The notes: generated from the letters alone by a model not told the origin. A stretch of DNA of 64,000 nt from Streptomyces sp. Root431 (GCF_001426585.1 NZ_LMEI01000012.1:178962-242961), one strand, 5' to 3'. Counted from the stretch's first letter, positions 17,946 through 29,925 are shown. Program-made: numbers and translations.

Positions 17946-18267
17946 CCGGCCGCCTCTGATCCCTGGCCGGGCCTGACCTCGGGCCGGGCCTGACCTCAGG
18001 CCGGGCCTGCACCGATCCCGCGGCCGGCCCTGCACCCGCCGGCACTGATCCCCGGCCGGGCCGCTGTTCCCTGCCCAGAACCTGGCGGGCCCGGCCCCTG
18101 CCCAGAACCCGGCCCGGGTCTGTCCTGATGCCCGGGTCTGTCCTGTTGCCGGGCCTGCCCTGATGCCCTGGCCTGCCTCAGTGCCCGGCCGGGCCCGTTG
18201 CCCGGCCGGCCCTCCCCCGATCCCCACCCCTGACCGCACCACCCCGACCGTCACGGAGAGGTGACCC
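17946..18267 (+). repeat. GC-rich degenerate repeats before the fibre genes
   Basis: 322 bp without a gene. It is built of imperfect copies of GGCCGGGCCTGACCTC and CCTGCCCAGAACC-type units (GGGCCTGACCTC twice, CTGCCCAGAACC twice, CCCGGGTCTGTCCTG twice). It ends with GGAGAGGTGACCC before the first fibre ATG. Such tracts can be recombination-prone; no terminator is evident. Confidence 0.6.
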
Positions 18268-19464
18268 ATGACCGTACGCGCCGCTTGGCTCCAGACCACC
18301 GGCCAGACCCGCGAGGACACCCGGCTCACCCTCGCCGCCCTGCTCACCCCCAGTGGCCAGAGCGCCGAGGAGACCCCGCTGCGCTCGCGCCCGGGCATCG
18401 TGCCGGGCGGTCTCGTCCTCACCGGCAGCTCGCCCATGCAGTGCACCATCGGCACCGGCCGGGCGATCGTCCAGGGCAAGGACACCGCCCAGGGCGCCTA
18501 CCTCGTCGCCGTCACCTCCCCGGAGTCGCTCACCATCGCCGACGGCGACCCGATGTACGACCGGATCGACCTGATCGAGCTGGCCGTCGTCGATGACGCC
18601 TACGACCGCACCGGTGCCACGGAGGCGGTGGTGCGCCTGGTCAAGGGCGTCCCCGCCGTCTCCCCCACGGCCCCGGCGAGCGGACCGGGCAGCACGATCC
18701 CGCTCTACTCGGTCCTGGTGCCGAAGGGCACCTCGGCCGGCACCGGCGGCATCCCGTGGACCACCTCGGCGGTCACCACCCTGCACTGGCCGGTCGTGGC
18801 CCTCGGCGGCATCCTGCCCGCCAGCGGCTTCAAGGGCGCGTACGTCGGCCAGTACCGCGACACCGCCGGACTCCTCCAGCGCTGGGACGGGACGACCTGG
18901 GTCTCGTACCCCAAGCCCGTCGGCGGCATCGCCCCGAGCACCACGACGAACGGCGCCTACACCGGCCAGTACCGGGACAACGGCGGCGGACTGCAGCGCT
19001 GGAACGGTTCTTCCTGGCAGTACGTCGAAGGCGCCTCGACCGTGCTGTTCAGCGCCACGCAGTGGCTGACCACCCAGGCGCAGAGCGTCCCGCCCAACAC
19101 CTGGACCGTGCTCAACCTGCCCACCGTCGAGGTCGACGACGCCACCGGCTGGACCACGAGCAACACCTACACAGTGCCGCGCACCGGCTGGTGGCGGATC
19201 TCCGCACACGCCACCTGGGCCAACGAGTCCCAGACCGGCATGCGCGGCGCCCGCGTCTCGGTCGCCGGCGTCGGACAGGGCCGGCTGACCTGGCTCACCC
19301 CCGCCGGCAACGGCGCCATATCCGTGGGCGGCAGCGGCCTGATCAGGCTCGTCGCCGGCGAGACGCTCCAGCTCTCCGGCTACCAGAGCCACACCGCGGC
19401 GATCAAGACCCTCGGCGGCTCGGGCTACGCCTGCAACCTCTCCGCCGAATGGATCAGGTCCTGA
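18268..19464 (+). CDS. tail fibre / receptor-binding protein 1
   Basis: 398 aa. Residues 1-185 form an N-terminal domain shared with the next two genes (W-L-Q-T-T-G-Q-T-R-E-D-T-R start, GRAIVQGKDTAQGAYLVAV, DRIDLIELAVVDDAYDRTGA, GGIPWTTS). Two short repeats follow (GAYVGQYRDTAGLLQRWDG and GAYTGQYRDNGGGLQRWNG), then a unique tip of about 140 residues (VDDATGWTTSNTYTVPRTGW, a TNF/C1q-like beta look). The N-terminal domain probably docks on the tail tip and the C-terminus would recognise the target cell surface. ATG 18268 follows GGAGAGG. Confidence 0.78.
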   Translation: MTVRAAWLQTTGQTREDTRLTLAALLTPSGQSAEETPLRSRPGIVPGGLVLTGSSPMQCTIGTGRAIVQGKDTAQGAYLVAVTSPESLTIADGDPMYDRIDLIELAVVDDAYDRTGATEAVVRLVKGVPAVSPTAPASGPGSTIPLYSVLVPKGTSAGTGGIPWTTSAVTTLHWPVVALGGILPASGFKGAYVGQYRDTAGLLQRWDGTTWVSYPKPVGGIAPSTTTNGAYTGQYRDNGGGLQRWNGSSWQYVEGASTVLFSATQWLTTQAQSVPPNTWTVLNLPTVEVDDATGWTTSNTYTVPRTGWWRISAHATWANESQTGMRGARVSVAGVGQGRLTWLTPAGNGAISVGGSGLIRLVAGETLQLSGYQSHTAAIKTLGGSGYACNLSAEWIRS

Positions 19465-19493
19465 CACCCGCGGACGCCGCACCGTCCCCCGAC

Positions 19494-19540
19494 TCCTCGA
19501 ACACCTCAACCTCCTCGAACACCTCGAACACCTCGAACGG
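19494..19540 (+). repeat. tandem CTCGAACAC repeat
   Basis: Four to five copies of a 9-bp unit CTCGAACAC in the spacer between fibre 1 and fibre 2. They are head-to-tail, so they do not form LexA-type inverted sites; the last copy leads into GGAG, the ribosome site of fibre 2. Confidence 0.7.
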
Positions 19541-19549
19541 AGCAACCCC

Positions 19550-20842
19550 ATGAACCTGCGCAGCAGCTGGGTCGCCGAGACCGGCCAGACCCGCGAGGAC
19601 ACCCGCCTCACCCAGACCGGCGTGACGACGCTGACCAACCCCGTCCAGGTGCGCTCCGGCGTCCTGCCGGGCTCGTACACCGGCGAGCACCGGCTCTCCG
19701 GCTTCTGGACCTTCGGCGCCTCCGCCATGACGGCGACCGTCTCCGAGGGCCGGGCCGTGATCCAGGGCGAGATCTCCCAGGGCGTCTACCCGGTGACCCT
19801 GCCGAGTTCCGTGGACGTCACCTTCGAACCGGGCGACGCCCAGTACGGCCGCATCGACCTGATCGTCATCCGGATCTACGACAACCTCTACGACTCCTCG
19901 AACCGCAACGAGGCGAAGGTCGAGATCATCAAGGGCGTCCCCGCCCAGGCTCCGCAGGCGCCCGCCGTCCCGGCGCGCAGCCTCGTGCTGTACGAGGTGA
20001 CCGTCCCGGCCACCGTCAGCGCGGGCAACGGCGGCATCCCGTGGGCGACCGCCCTGAAGGACCTGCGCACCCCGGTCGTCGCCCTCGGCGGCATCCTCCC
20101 GGTCGAGGGGCCGGTCCACGGGGGCGCCTACCCGGGCCAGTACCAGGACTCCGGCGGCGCGCTCCAGCGCTGGGACGGCAGCGCCTGGGTGCCGTACCCG
20201 TCCGCGCTGGGCGGCATCGCCCCCGCGGGCACGGTCTCCACCGCCAGCTACACGGGTCAGTACCGCGACGCCGGCGGCAGCCTCCAGCGGTGGGACGGCG
20301 GCGCCTGGGTGCCGATCGGCGGCATCGCCCCGGCCGGCACGATCACCAACGGCACCTACGCGGGCCAGTACCGGGATGCCGGCGGCACCCTCCAGCGCTG
20401 GAACGGCACGGTGTGGGGGCCGGCGGTGCCCGGGACGTCGTTCGTCGACAACAGCGACTACGGCGACACCACGTCGATCACGTGGACCTCGACGCTCGCG
20501 GGGCGCGCGACGAACCCGCTCACGCTCAACTTCGTCGCCCCGGCCTCGAAGGCCGTCGTGGTCAGCTTCGGCTGCCGCCTGAAGTCCCACAGCGCCGACC
20601 ACTACGCGTTCATGGCGCTCAAGCTCACCCAGGGAGCCACGGTCGTCGGCGACCTCGACGACGAGTACGCGACGCTCGCCGCCAGCCCGCACCTGATCTC
20701 GGTGTCCACCACGCGCCGGCTGTCGAACCTGACCGCGGGCGCGACGTACAACCTCACGGCCTTCTACCGGATCATCACCAACTCCACGGGCCTCAAGGCC
20801 GGTTACGACAACACGTTCATCAAGGTCGACCCGCTTCCGTAA
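19550..20842 (+). CDS. tail fibre / receptor-binding protein 2
   Basis: 430 aa. It has the same N-terminal domain as its neighbours (SSWVAETGQTREDTRLT, GRAVIQGEISQGVYPVTLP, GRIDLIVIRIYDNLYDSSNR, GGIPWA). Three repeats of the form G-x-Y-x-GQY-x-D-x-GG-x-LQRW follow, at about residues 190, 228 and 266, one more than in the other two fibres. The unique C-terminal tip (VDNSDYGDTTSITW ... FYRIITNSTGLKAGYDNTF) has no resemblance to the tips of fibres 1 or 3. ATG 19550 is preceded by CGGAGC. Likely a trimeric fibre; target unknown. Confidence 0.78.
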   Translation: MNLRSSWVAETGQTREDTRLTQTGVTTLTNPVQVRSGVLPGSYTGEHRLSGFWTFGASAMTATVSEGRAVIQGEISQGVYPVTLPSSVDVTFEPGDAQYGRIDLIVIRIYDNLYDSSNRNEAKVEIIKGVPAQAPQAPAVPARSLVLYEVTVPATVSAGNGGIPWATALKDLRTPVVALGGILPVEGPVHGGAYPGQYQDSGGALQRWDGSAWVPYPSALGGIAPAGTVSTASYTGQYRDAGGSLQRWDGGAWVPIGGIAPAGTITNGTYAGQYRDAGGTLQRWNGTVWGPAVPGTSFVDNSDYGDTTSITWTSTLAGRATNPLTLNFVAPASKAVVVSFGCRLKSHSADHYAFMALKLTQGATVVGDLDDEYATLAASPHLISVSTTRRLSNLTAGATYNLTAFYRIITNSTGLKAGYDNTFIKVDPLP

Positions 20843-20874
20843 CCGCCGCCCGCCACCACCTCCCGGGAGAACCC

Positions 20875-22011
20875 ATGACCTTGCACACCGGTTGGCTCGC
20901 CACCTCAGGACAGACCCGCCAGGGCACCCGCCACATCTCCGTCGGCGCCACCACCCCGGCCGCTCCGCTCACCGCCCGCTCCGGCATCCTGCCCGGCACC
21001 GGCGACGGCAAGTTCCGCGTCGGCGGCCTGTGGATGAGCGGCAACGGCCCGATGACCGCCACCGTCTACGCCGGCCGGGCGGTCGTCCAGGGGCCGGCCG
21101 TCCAGGGCACCTACCCCGTCGTGCTCGACCAGGACACCGTCGTCACCTTCGCCGACGGCGACCCGCTGAACGCCCGGATCGACCTCGTCGTCCTCCGCGT
21201 GTACGACGACCAGTACGACAGCTCGAAGCGGAGCGAGGCCGCCATCGAGATCATCAAGGGCACCCCGTCCGCCGCCCCCGTGGCCCCGGCGGCGCCCCCG
21301 GTCTCCCTCCCCCTGTTCAGCGTCAAGGTGGTGGCCGGCGCCTCCGCCGGCTCCAACGGCATCCTCTGGTCGGGGACCGGTATCGTCACCGACCTGCGCG
21401 TCACGACGGCGGGCGTCGGCGGCATCCTGCCCGTCTACAACAACGCGGCCGTGCCCGGCTCCTACCCGGGCCAGTACCAGGACAACGACAACGCGCACTT
21501 CCTCCAGCGCTGGGACGGCACCGCCTGGGTCGCGTACCCCAAGGAGGTCGGCGGCATCGCCGCCAACGGCACGCTGAACGCCGGCAGTTACACGGGGCAG
21601 TTCCGCGAGGCGAACGGGGTCCTCCAGCGCTGGAACGGCACCGTCTGGGCCACCTACCACCCTCCGGTGGAGGTCGAGACCGCATCGGGCTCGCTGAACG
21701 CCTACGGCGGCTGGACCGCCACCTACGCCGCGCGCCGCACCCGCGGCATCGCCACGGTCAGGATCAGCGTCACTCGCACCGGCGCCGACATCACCGCGGG
21801 CGCCAACGGCTACATCAGCGACCAGCCGATGTGCGCCCTGCCCCCCGGCTGGTTCCCGGGCGTCGCCTTCGAGGCGCTGGCCAGCGACACCATGGCCACC
21901 GGCTGCGCCAGCATCAACGCCATCGGGATGGTCACGCTGCGCTCCTGGACCCCGACCGCGATCATCCGCAACGGCGGCGTCACGTCCGTCTCCGCCACCT
22001 ACGTCCTGTAA
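20875..22011 (+). CDS. tail fibre / receptor-binding protein 3
   Basis: 378 aa. The N-terminal domain aligns with fibres 1 and 2 (TGWLATSGQTRQGTRHIS, GRAVVQGPAVQGTYPVVLD, ARIDLVVLRVYDDQYDSSKR). Two repeats follow (SYPGQYQDND-FLQRWDG and SYTGQFREANGVLQRWNG), then a unique tip of about 115 residues (GWTATYAARRTRGIATVRIS ... CALPPGWFPG). ATG 20875 is preceded by GGGAGA. The three fibres lie in a row, co-oriented, between Dit and the hub protein. Confidence 0.78.
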   Translation: MTLHTGWLATSGQTRQGTRHISVGATTPAAPLTARSGILPGTGDGKFRVGGLWMSGNGPMTATVYAGRAVVQGPAVQGTYPVVLDQDTVVTFADGDPLNARIDLVVLRVYDDQYDSSKRSEAAIEIIKGTPSAAPVAPAAPPVSLPLFSVKVVAGASAGSNGILWSGTGIVTDLRVTTAGVGGILPVYNNAAVPGSYPGQYQDNDNAHFLQRWDGTAWVAYPKEVGGIAANGTLNAGSYTGQFREANGVLQRWNGTVWATYHPPVEVETASGSLNAYGGWTATYAARRTRGIATVRISVTRTGADITAGANGYISDQPMCALPPGWFPGVAFEALASDTMATGCASINAIGMVTLRSWTPTAIIRNGGVTSVSATYVL

Positions 22012-22023
22012 GGGAGGAACGCG

Positions 22024-23124
22024 ATGGCACTCGACACCCCCTACCGGGCGATCTTCTGCGATCTGCTCTCGGACCAGACCATCGACATCCTGCCCCTGCG
22101 GGACGTCCAGTTCGACGACTACATCGGCAAGGCCGGCTCCCTCTCCGGCACCATCCCCATCCCCGACCGGGAGATCGCCACGCGCGTCCGCCAGGTCCAG
22201 GAGGGCCGCACCGCGGTCTACCTGGAGCGCGGCGGCGACCTGTGGTGGGGCGGCATCATCTGGACCAGCACGCTGCAGAGCAGCGAGCGCGGGGTGCTGA
22301 CCCTGTCCATCCAGGCCGCGACCTTCGACTCGTACGCCGCGCGCCGCCGCATCCGTACGAAGATCGACGTCACGACGCCCACCGACCAGCTGGCGATCGC
22401 CCGGAAGCTCTGGGAGGAGCTCCAGAAGCCCCTCGGCGGCAACATCTCCGTCGAGCCCGGCGAGGAGGTCTCCACGACCAAGCGGACCGCGAGCTGGCGC
22501 AAGGGCGACGAGACCCTCTACTCGGAGGCGCTCGAACAGCTCGCCTCCCTCGACGACGGCTTCGAGTACCAGATCATGGTCTACCGGGACCCGGTCGACG
22601 GGCGGCGGATCCGGCAGCTCCGGCTCGGCGCCCCCAAGATCCGTACCGGCGCCACCGATCTGGTCTTCGACCGGCCCGGCACGATCCTGTCGTACTCCTT
22701 CCCGCGCGACGCGACCCGCGGCGGCACCACCTCCATGGCGCGCGGCGCGTCGATCAACTCCAACGCCGCCGCCGAATCCCGGCCGCTGTTCTCGGGCGAG
22801 AAGGAATCCCCGCTGATCAAGGGCGGCTGGCCGCGGATCGACCTGTCCTCGGACCACAACGAGATCACCTCCCAGGCCACCCTGGAGAAGGTCGCCGACA
22901 CCGAGCTCACCCAGGCCGCCGGCGCCGTCGTGATCCCCGAGATCACCATCCGGCTCGGCGGGGTCGTCCCGCCGGCGCTGCTCGGCCGCTCCGCCCGGAT
23001 CCGGATCACCGACGAGTGGCACACCCCCGGCCTCGACGCCCGCTACCGCATCATCGGCGTCAAGGTCAGGCCGCCGGAGCGCGGCCGCCCGGACACCGCC
23101 GAGCTCTACCTTGAGGAGGCCTGA
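22024..23124 (+). CDS. tail hub / baseplate protein (Tal-like)
   Basis: 366 aa. It begins PYRAIFCDLLSDQTIDILPL with a beta-rich N-terminal domain (GKAGSLSGTIPIPDREIATR, VYLERGGDLWWGGIIWTS). It resembles actinophage minor tail proteins that form the hub below Dit (lambda J / gp27-type fold). The middle contains SIQAATFDSYAARRRIR and an inserted helical region; the C-terminus LLGRSARIRITDEWHTPGLD ... RYRIIGVKV is OB-like. No lytic domain is fused. ATG 22024 has GGGAGGAA upstream; the stop overlaps the next start (TGATG). Confidence 0.75.
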   Translation: MALDTPYRAIFCDLLSDQTIDILPLRDVQFDDYIGKAGSLSGTIPIPDREIATRVRQVQEGRTAVYLERGGDLWWGGIIWTSTLQSSERGVLTLSIQAATFDSYAARRRIRTKIDVTTPTDQLAIARKLWEELQKPLGGNISVEPGEEVSTTKRTASWRKGDETLYSEALEQLASLDDGFEYQIMVYRDPVDGRRIRQLRLGAPKIRTGATDLVFDRPGTILSYSFPRDATRGGTTSMARGASINSNAAAESRPLFSGEKESPLIKGGWPRIDLSSDHNEITSQATLEKVADTELTQAAGAVVIPEITIRLGGVVPPALLGRSARIRITDEWHTPGLDARYRIIGVKVRPPERGRPDTAELYLEEA

Positions 23125-23834
23125 TGCCCCAGCTGCCCGAGGACATCATCGACCGGCTCACCCAGATGGAGCGCCGGATCCAGGCGCTGTCCACCGCGGT
23201 CAACACCCGGCCCGCCCAGAACGAGGTCACCGACGGCGCGTTCAACGTCAGGCTGCCGAACGGCACGTCGGTCCTCCAGGTCGGCAAGTGGGACGAGGAC
23301 CCGGAGAAGAGCGAGTACGGGGTGGCGATGCGCCGCCAGACCGGCGAGCTGGCCATCGCGCTCTACAACGGCAGCGGCAGCGACACCACCCGGCAGGTGC
23401 TGCGGCTGTACGACTCGTACGGTCACGAGGTCTTCTCCGACGACATCGTCAAGGGCGGCCTCGCCCGGCCCTGGCTCGCGATGCTGCCGCCGCAGGACCT
23501 CGCCTCCGCGAACTGGCCGGCGACCACCTCGCTCAACACCTGGGCGACGATCGCCCGCTCCTACAACCCGGTCTGGCAGCCGCGGATGCGCCTGCTCATG
23601 GAGACCCGGGCCAGCGCGGGCGCGACCGGCGAGGTGAAGGTGATCATCGACGGCGCCACGCAGTTCGGCGGGGTCGTCGCCGCCGGCAGCCAGTTCGACG
23701 TCACCGACGCCATCGTCGCCGACATCACGACGCGCTTCGGCACCACCGCCAAGATCGAGATCCAGGCCCGGGTCACCAGCGCCTCCGGCACCGTCTACGC
23801 CAAGCCGGTGCTGATGTACGGCACCCAGAGCTGA
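23124..23834 (+). CDS. minor tail protein
   Basis: 236 aa. A short N-terminal coiled coil (PEDIIDRLTQMERRIQALST) is followed by beta-rich sequence (NVRLPNGTSVLQVGKWDEDP, GELAIALYNGSG, RQVLRLYDSYGHEVFSDD) and a C-terminal jelly-roll-like part (NPVWQPRMRLLMETRASAGA, VKVIIDGATQFGGVVAAGSQ). It is probably a tail-tip decoration or fibre-like protein. It is translationally coupled to the hub gene. I do not recognise a more specific family. Confidence 0.68.
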   Translation: MPQLPEDIIDRLTQMERRIQALSTAVNTRPAQNEVTDGAFNVRLPNGTSVLQVGKWDEDPEKSEYGVAMRRQTGELAIALYNGSGSDTTRQVLRLYDSYGHEVFSDDIVKGGLARPWLAMLPPQDLASANWPATTSLNTWATIARSYNPVWQPRMRLLMETRASAGATGEVKVIIDGATQFGGVVAAGSQFDVTDAIVADITTRFGTTAKIEIQARVTSASGTVYAKPVLMYGTQS

Positions 23835-23866
23835 GCAGTCCCGCCCCCATGGAGAGGAACCCCCGC

Positions 23867-24394
23867 ATGATCATCGACCCGGCCCAGCCCTGGGGCGTGG
23901 CCATCGACTACGCAGGCCGCGCCACCGTCACCGACAGCGGCCACACGCTCGACGTCCGCATCTACGACACCACCCTCGGCGGCGCGCTGGAGGTGGACCC
24001 GATGACCGGCGAGTACCCGCAGGTGTACGTGACCGCCCAGCTCGGCGAGACCGGCGCGGCCGGCTCCGCGCTGCGCGGCAGCGGACTCGTCATCCTCAAC
24101 GCCCAGGGCGGCCTGCCCGTCGGGCCGAACCCGGAGGCCGTCCGCGACGCCGTCGCCGCCGCGCTCGCGGACTTCGAGTCCCGGCGGGCGGCCTACGCCG
24201 CGCTCTGCGCCACCTGGGCGCCGCCGGCCCCGGACCCGACGCCGACGCCGACCCCGGACCCGACCCCCACGCCGGACCCGGCGCCGACCCCCACGCCGGA
24301 CCCGGCGCCGACCCCGGAGCCCACCCCCGAGACGACCCCGGAGCAGCCCGGCTCCGAGACGCCCAAGACCCCGGATTCCACCCCGGCCGAGTAG
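23867..24394 (+). CDS. small tail-tip protein with Pro/Thr/Asp-rich C-terminus
   Basis: 175 aa. The first 115 residues form a compact domain (IIDPAQPWGVAIDYAGRATV ... VYVTAQLGETGAAGSALRGS, then a helix EAVRDAVAAALADFESRRAA). The last 55 are a low-complexity tail of PTPTPDPAP repeats ending TPAE. I chose ATG 23867 because GGAGAGGAA lies just upstream; ATG 23849 overlaps that site. An extended Pro-rich arm could act as a spacer or be exposed on the particle. Function unknown. Confidence 0.65.
   Translation: MIIDPAQPWGVAIDYAGRATVTDSGHTLDVRIYDTTLGGALEVDPMTGEYPQVYVTAQLGETGAAGSALRGSGLVILNAQGGLPVGPNPEAVRDAVAAALADFESRRAAYAALCATWAPPAPDPTPTPTPDPTPTPDPAPTPTPDPAPTPEPTPETTPEQPGSETPKTPDSTPAE
24260..24307 (+). 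repeat. 24-bp tandem repeat encoding PTPTPDPA
   Basis: Two perfect copies of a 24-bp unit (24260-24283 and 24284-24307) plus degenerate flanking copies inside the preceding gene. They are in frame and code for an 8-residue Pro/Thr/Asp repeat, so copy number can change without breaking the frame. Confidence 0.85.
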
Positions 24395-24465
24395 CCGCTA
24401 CCCGCGCCCCACCCGTACGTCCGCCCGCCCGAGTGCGGGCCTTCTTCATGTCCGGAGGACACCAG

Positions 24466-25377
24466 ATGGCCACTCCCCTGCCCGCGGACCGGCTCCTCGC
24501 CGCACTCCGCGCCGAAGGCGTCACCGTCGTCGAACACCCCGGCTGGCGCACCCACAACCGCAATCACACCGGCGCCTGGGGCCCCGTCACCGGCGTGATG
24601 ATCCACCACACCGTCTCCACCGGCACCGCCTCCTCCGTCGAGCTCTGCTTCAACGGCTACGAAGGCCTCCCCGGACCGCTCTGCCACGGCGTCATCGCCA
24701 AGGACGGCACCGTCCACCTCGTCGCCAACGGCCGCGCCAACCACGCCGGCGGCGGCGACCCCTCCGTCCTCCAAGCCGTGATCAGCGAGACGTACGGGGA
24801 CCGCCCGCCGGCCCCCCGCGCCCACCAGGGCAGCCCGAACGCCGTCGACGGGAACTCCCGCTTCTACGGCTTCGAGTGCATCAACCTCGGCAACGGCACC
24901 GACCCCTGGCCGGCCGCCCAGCTCGACGCCATCGAACGCGTCTCCACCGCCCTCTGCCGCGCCCACGGCTGGGGCGCCAGGTCCGTCATCGGCCACCTGG
25001 AGTGGTCCGACTGGAAGAGCGACCCCAAGGGCTTCGGCATGCCGACGATGCGCGACCGCGTCCAGGCCCGCCTCAACAAGGCCCCCGCCAAGAACACCCC
25101 CGCCGCCGGAAAGCCGGCCGCCCCCCGGCTCCACCCCTTCCCGGGCACCTCGTTCTTCCGCAAGGAGACGAGCTCCCCGGTCATCACGGCGATGGGCCGC
25201 CGCCTCGTCGCCGAAGGCTGCTCCGCGTACACCGTCGGCCCCGGCCCCCGCTGGGGCGAGGCCGACCGGCTCAGCTACGCCAAGTGGCAGCACAAGCTCG
25301 GCTTCCGCGGCACCGACGCCGACGGCATCCCGGGCGCCGCCTCCTGGAACGCCCTGAAGGTCCCGTACACGAAGTAA
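24466..25377 (+). CDS. N-acetylmuramoyl-L-alanine amidase (endolysin)
   Basis: 303 aa. Amidase_2 (PGRP-like) domain at about residues 25-205: zinc ligands are seen in MIHHTVSTG (His), GHLEWSDWKSDPKG (His and Asp/Lys) and the YGFECINLG Glu/Asn region. A linker rich in Ala/Pro (KAPAKNTPAAGKPAAP) leads to a C-terminal peptidoglycan-binding-like domain (about 235-303, SPVITAMGRRLVAEGCSAY ... LGFRGTDADGIPGAASWNAL). It cleaves the bond between muramic acid and the stem peptide. ATG 24466 has GGAGGA 7 nt upstream; GTG 24433 was rejected. No signal peptide, so export needs the holins next door. Confidence 0.9.
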   Translation: MATPLPADRLLAALRAEGVTVVEHPGWRTHNRNHTGAWGPVTGVMIHHTVSTGTASSVELCFNGYEGLPGPLCHGVIAKDGTVHLVANGRANHAGGGDPSVLQAVISETYGDRPPAPRAHQGSPNAVDGNSRFYGFECINLGNGTDPWPAAQLDAIERVSTALCRAHGWGARSVIGHLEWSDWKSDPKGFGMPTMRDRVQARLNKAPAKNTPAAGKPAAPRLHPFPGTSFFRKETSSPVITAMGRRLVAEGCSAYTVGPGPRWGEADRLSYAKWQHKLGFRGTDADGIPGAASWNALKVPYTK

Positions 25378-25399
25378 CCCCGCACGAGAGGAGACCCCG

Positions 25400-25633
25400 A
25401 TGTCCGATGCCGCCAAGCGCACGGCCCGCACCGTCCTCCAGTCCGCCGTCGGCATCGCCGTCGTGCTCCCCGCGATCGTCGACGCCTCCGGCGTCCCCGC
25501 GACCCTCCCCTGGGTCGCCGGGGCGCTGGCCGTCGCCGGCGGACTGACCCGGGTGATGGCCCTCGACGCGGTGCAGAACCTGCTGCCGTCCTGGCTGCGC
25601 AGCACCCCGGGCGGTGCCGATGACCGAGTCTGA
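25400..25633 (+). CDS. small holin-like membrane protein
   Basis: 77 aa. Two hydrophobic segments (about 14-26 SAVGIAVVLPAIV and 34-48 TLPWVAGALAVAGGL) flanked by charged ends (DAAKRTARTV; RSTPGGADDRV), the layout of small phage holins, encoded right after the amidase. It would form membrane lesions that release the amidase. ATG 25400 follows GAGAGGAG. The next gene overlaps by 14 nt. Confidence 0.7.
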   Translation: MSDAAKRTARTVLQSAVGIAVVLPAIVDASGVPATLPWVAGALAVAGGLTRVMALDAVQNLLPSWLRSTPGGADDRV

Positions 25634-25883
25634 CCCGAACGACCCCGTCGCCGTCGCCCTCGAACTGGAACGCCTCCGCGGCACCCTGGAGGCCGGCTTC
25701 GCCCGCGTCGACGGCTCGCTCGCGCTGCTCGTCCAGCGCAGCGACCAGACCGACAAACAGCTCGCCGACCACGAGGCCCGGCTCGACGCCCTGGAGCGCG
25801 CCCGCTGGCCGCTGGCCAGCATCGCCGCGCTCACCGCGAGCGCGGGCGTGCTCGTCGCGGTCTGGGAACTGGCCGCCCGGTAG
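25620..25883 (+). CDS. second holin-like / XhlA-type membrane protein
   Basis: 87 aa. An N-terminal coiled coil (VAVALELERLRGTLEAGFAR ... QTDKQLADHEARLDALERA) is followed by one C-terminal transmembrane segment (about 67-84, LASIAALTASAGVLVAVW), the shape of XhlA-like haemolysin/holin accessory proteins. I chose ATG 25620, which overlaps the previous gene by 14 nt. It is the last gene of the island, followed by the terminator shared with rpoC. Confidence 0.68.
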   Translation: MTESDPNDPVAVALELERLRGTLEAGFARVDGSLALLVQRSDQTDKQLADHEARLDALERARWPLASIAALTASAGVLVAVWELAAR

Positions 25884-25899
25884 GAGCGGCCGGGTACGC

Positions 25900-25939
25900 C
25901 GAAGGGCGGTCACCCCGTAACCGGGGTGACCGCCCTTCG
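25900..25939. terminator. bidirectional terminator between tail island and rpoC
   Basis: A perfect 18-bp stem (CGAAGGGCGGTCACCCCG and its complement) with a TAAC loop between the convergent last island gene and rpoC. Confidence 0.9.
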
Positions 25940-25948
25940 CACCACTAC

Positions 25949-29863
<3,915 letters not shown>

Positions 29864-29925
29864 TATGCGTCAATCCCTCTCAGGGTTGTAAGTCTTGGGG
29901 TCTGGAACGGGGGTCCTGGGGCCGG

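Noticed and set aside
19494-19540. Cluster of TCGAAC half-sites as LexA boxes
   Set aside because: The copies are direct repeats every 9 bp with no GTTCGA partner at the 4-nt spacing LexA needs.
18840-21660. CRISPR-like repeats
   Set aside because: The repeated units are in frame, of varying spacing, and encode the GQYRD/LQRW repeats of fibre proteins; no cas gene is nearby.
6762-25883. Contractile injection system or R-type tailocin
   Set aside because: No sheath, baseplate wedge, spike/VgrG or AAA ATPase gene is present, and the Dit, G/GT chaperone and tape-measure arrangement is that of a flexible non-contractile tail.
6762-25883. Recently integrated prophage with att sites
   Set aside because: No integrase, no direct repeat matched at the two edges by eye, and the nearest tRNA genes are more than 13 kb away; the base composition matches the neighbours.
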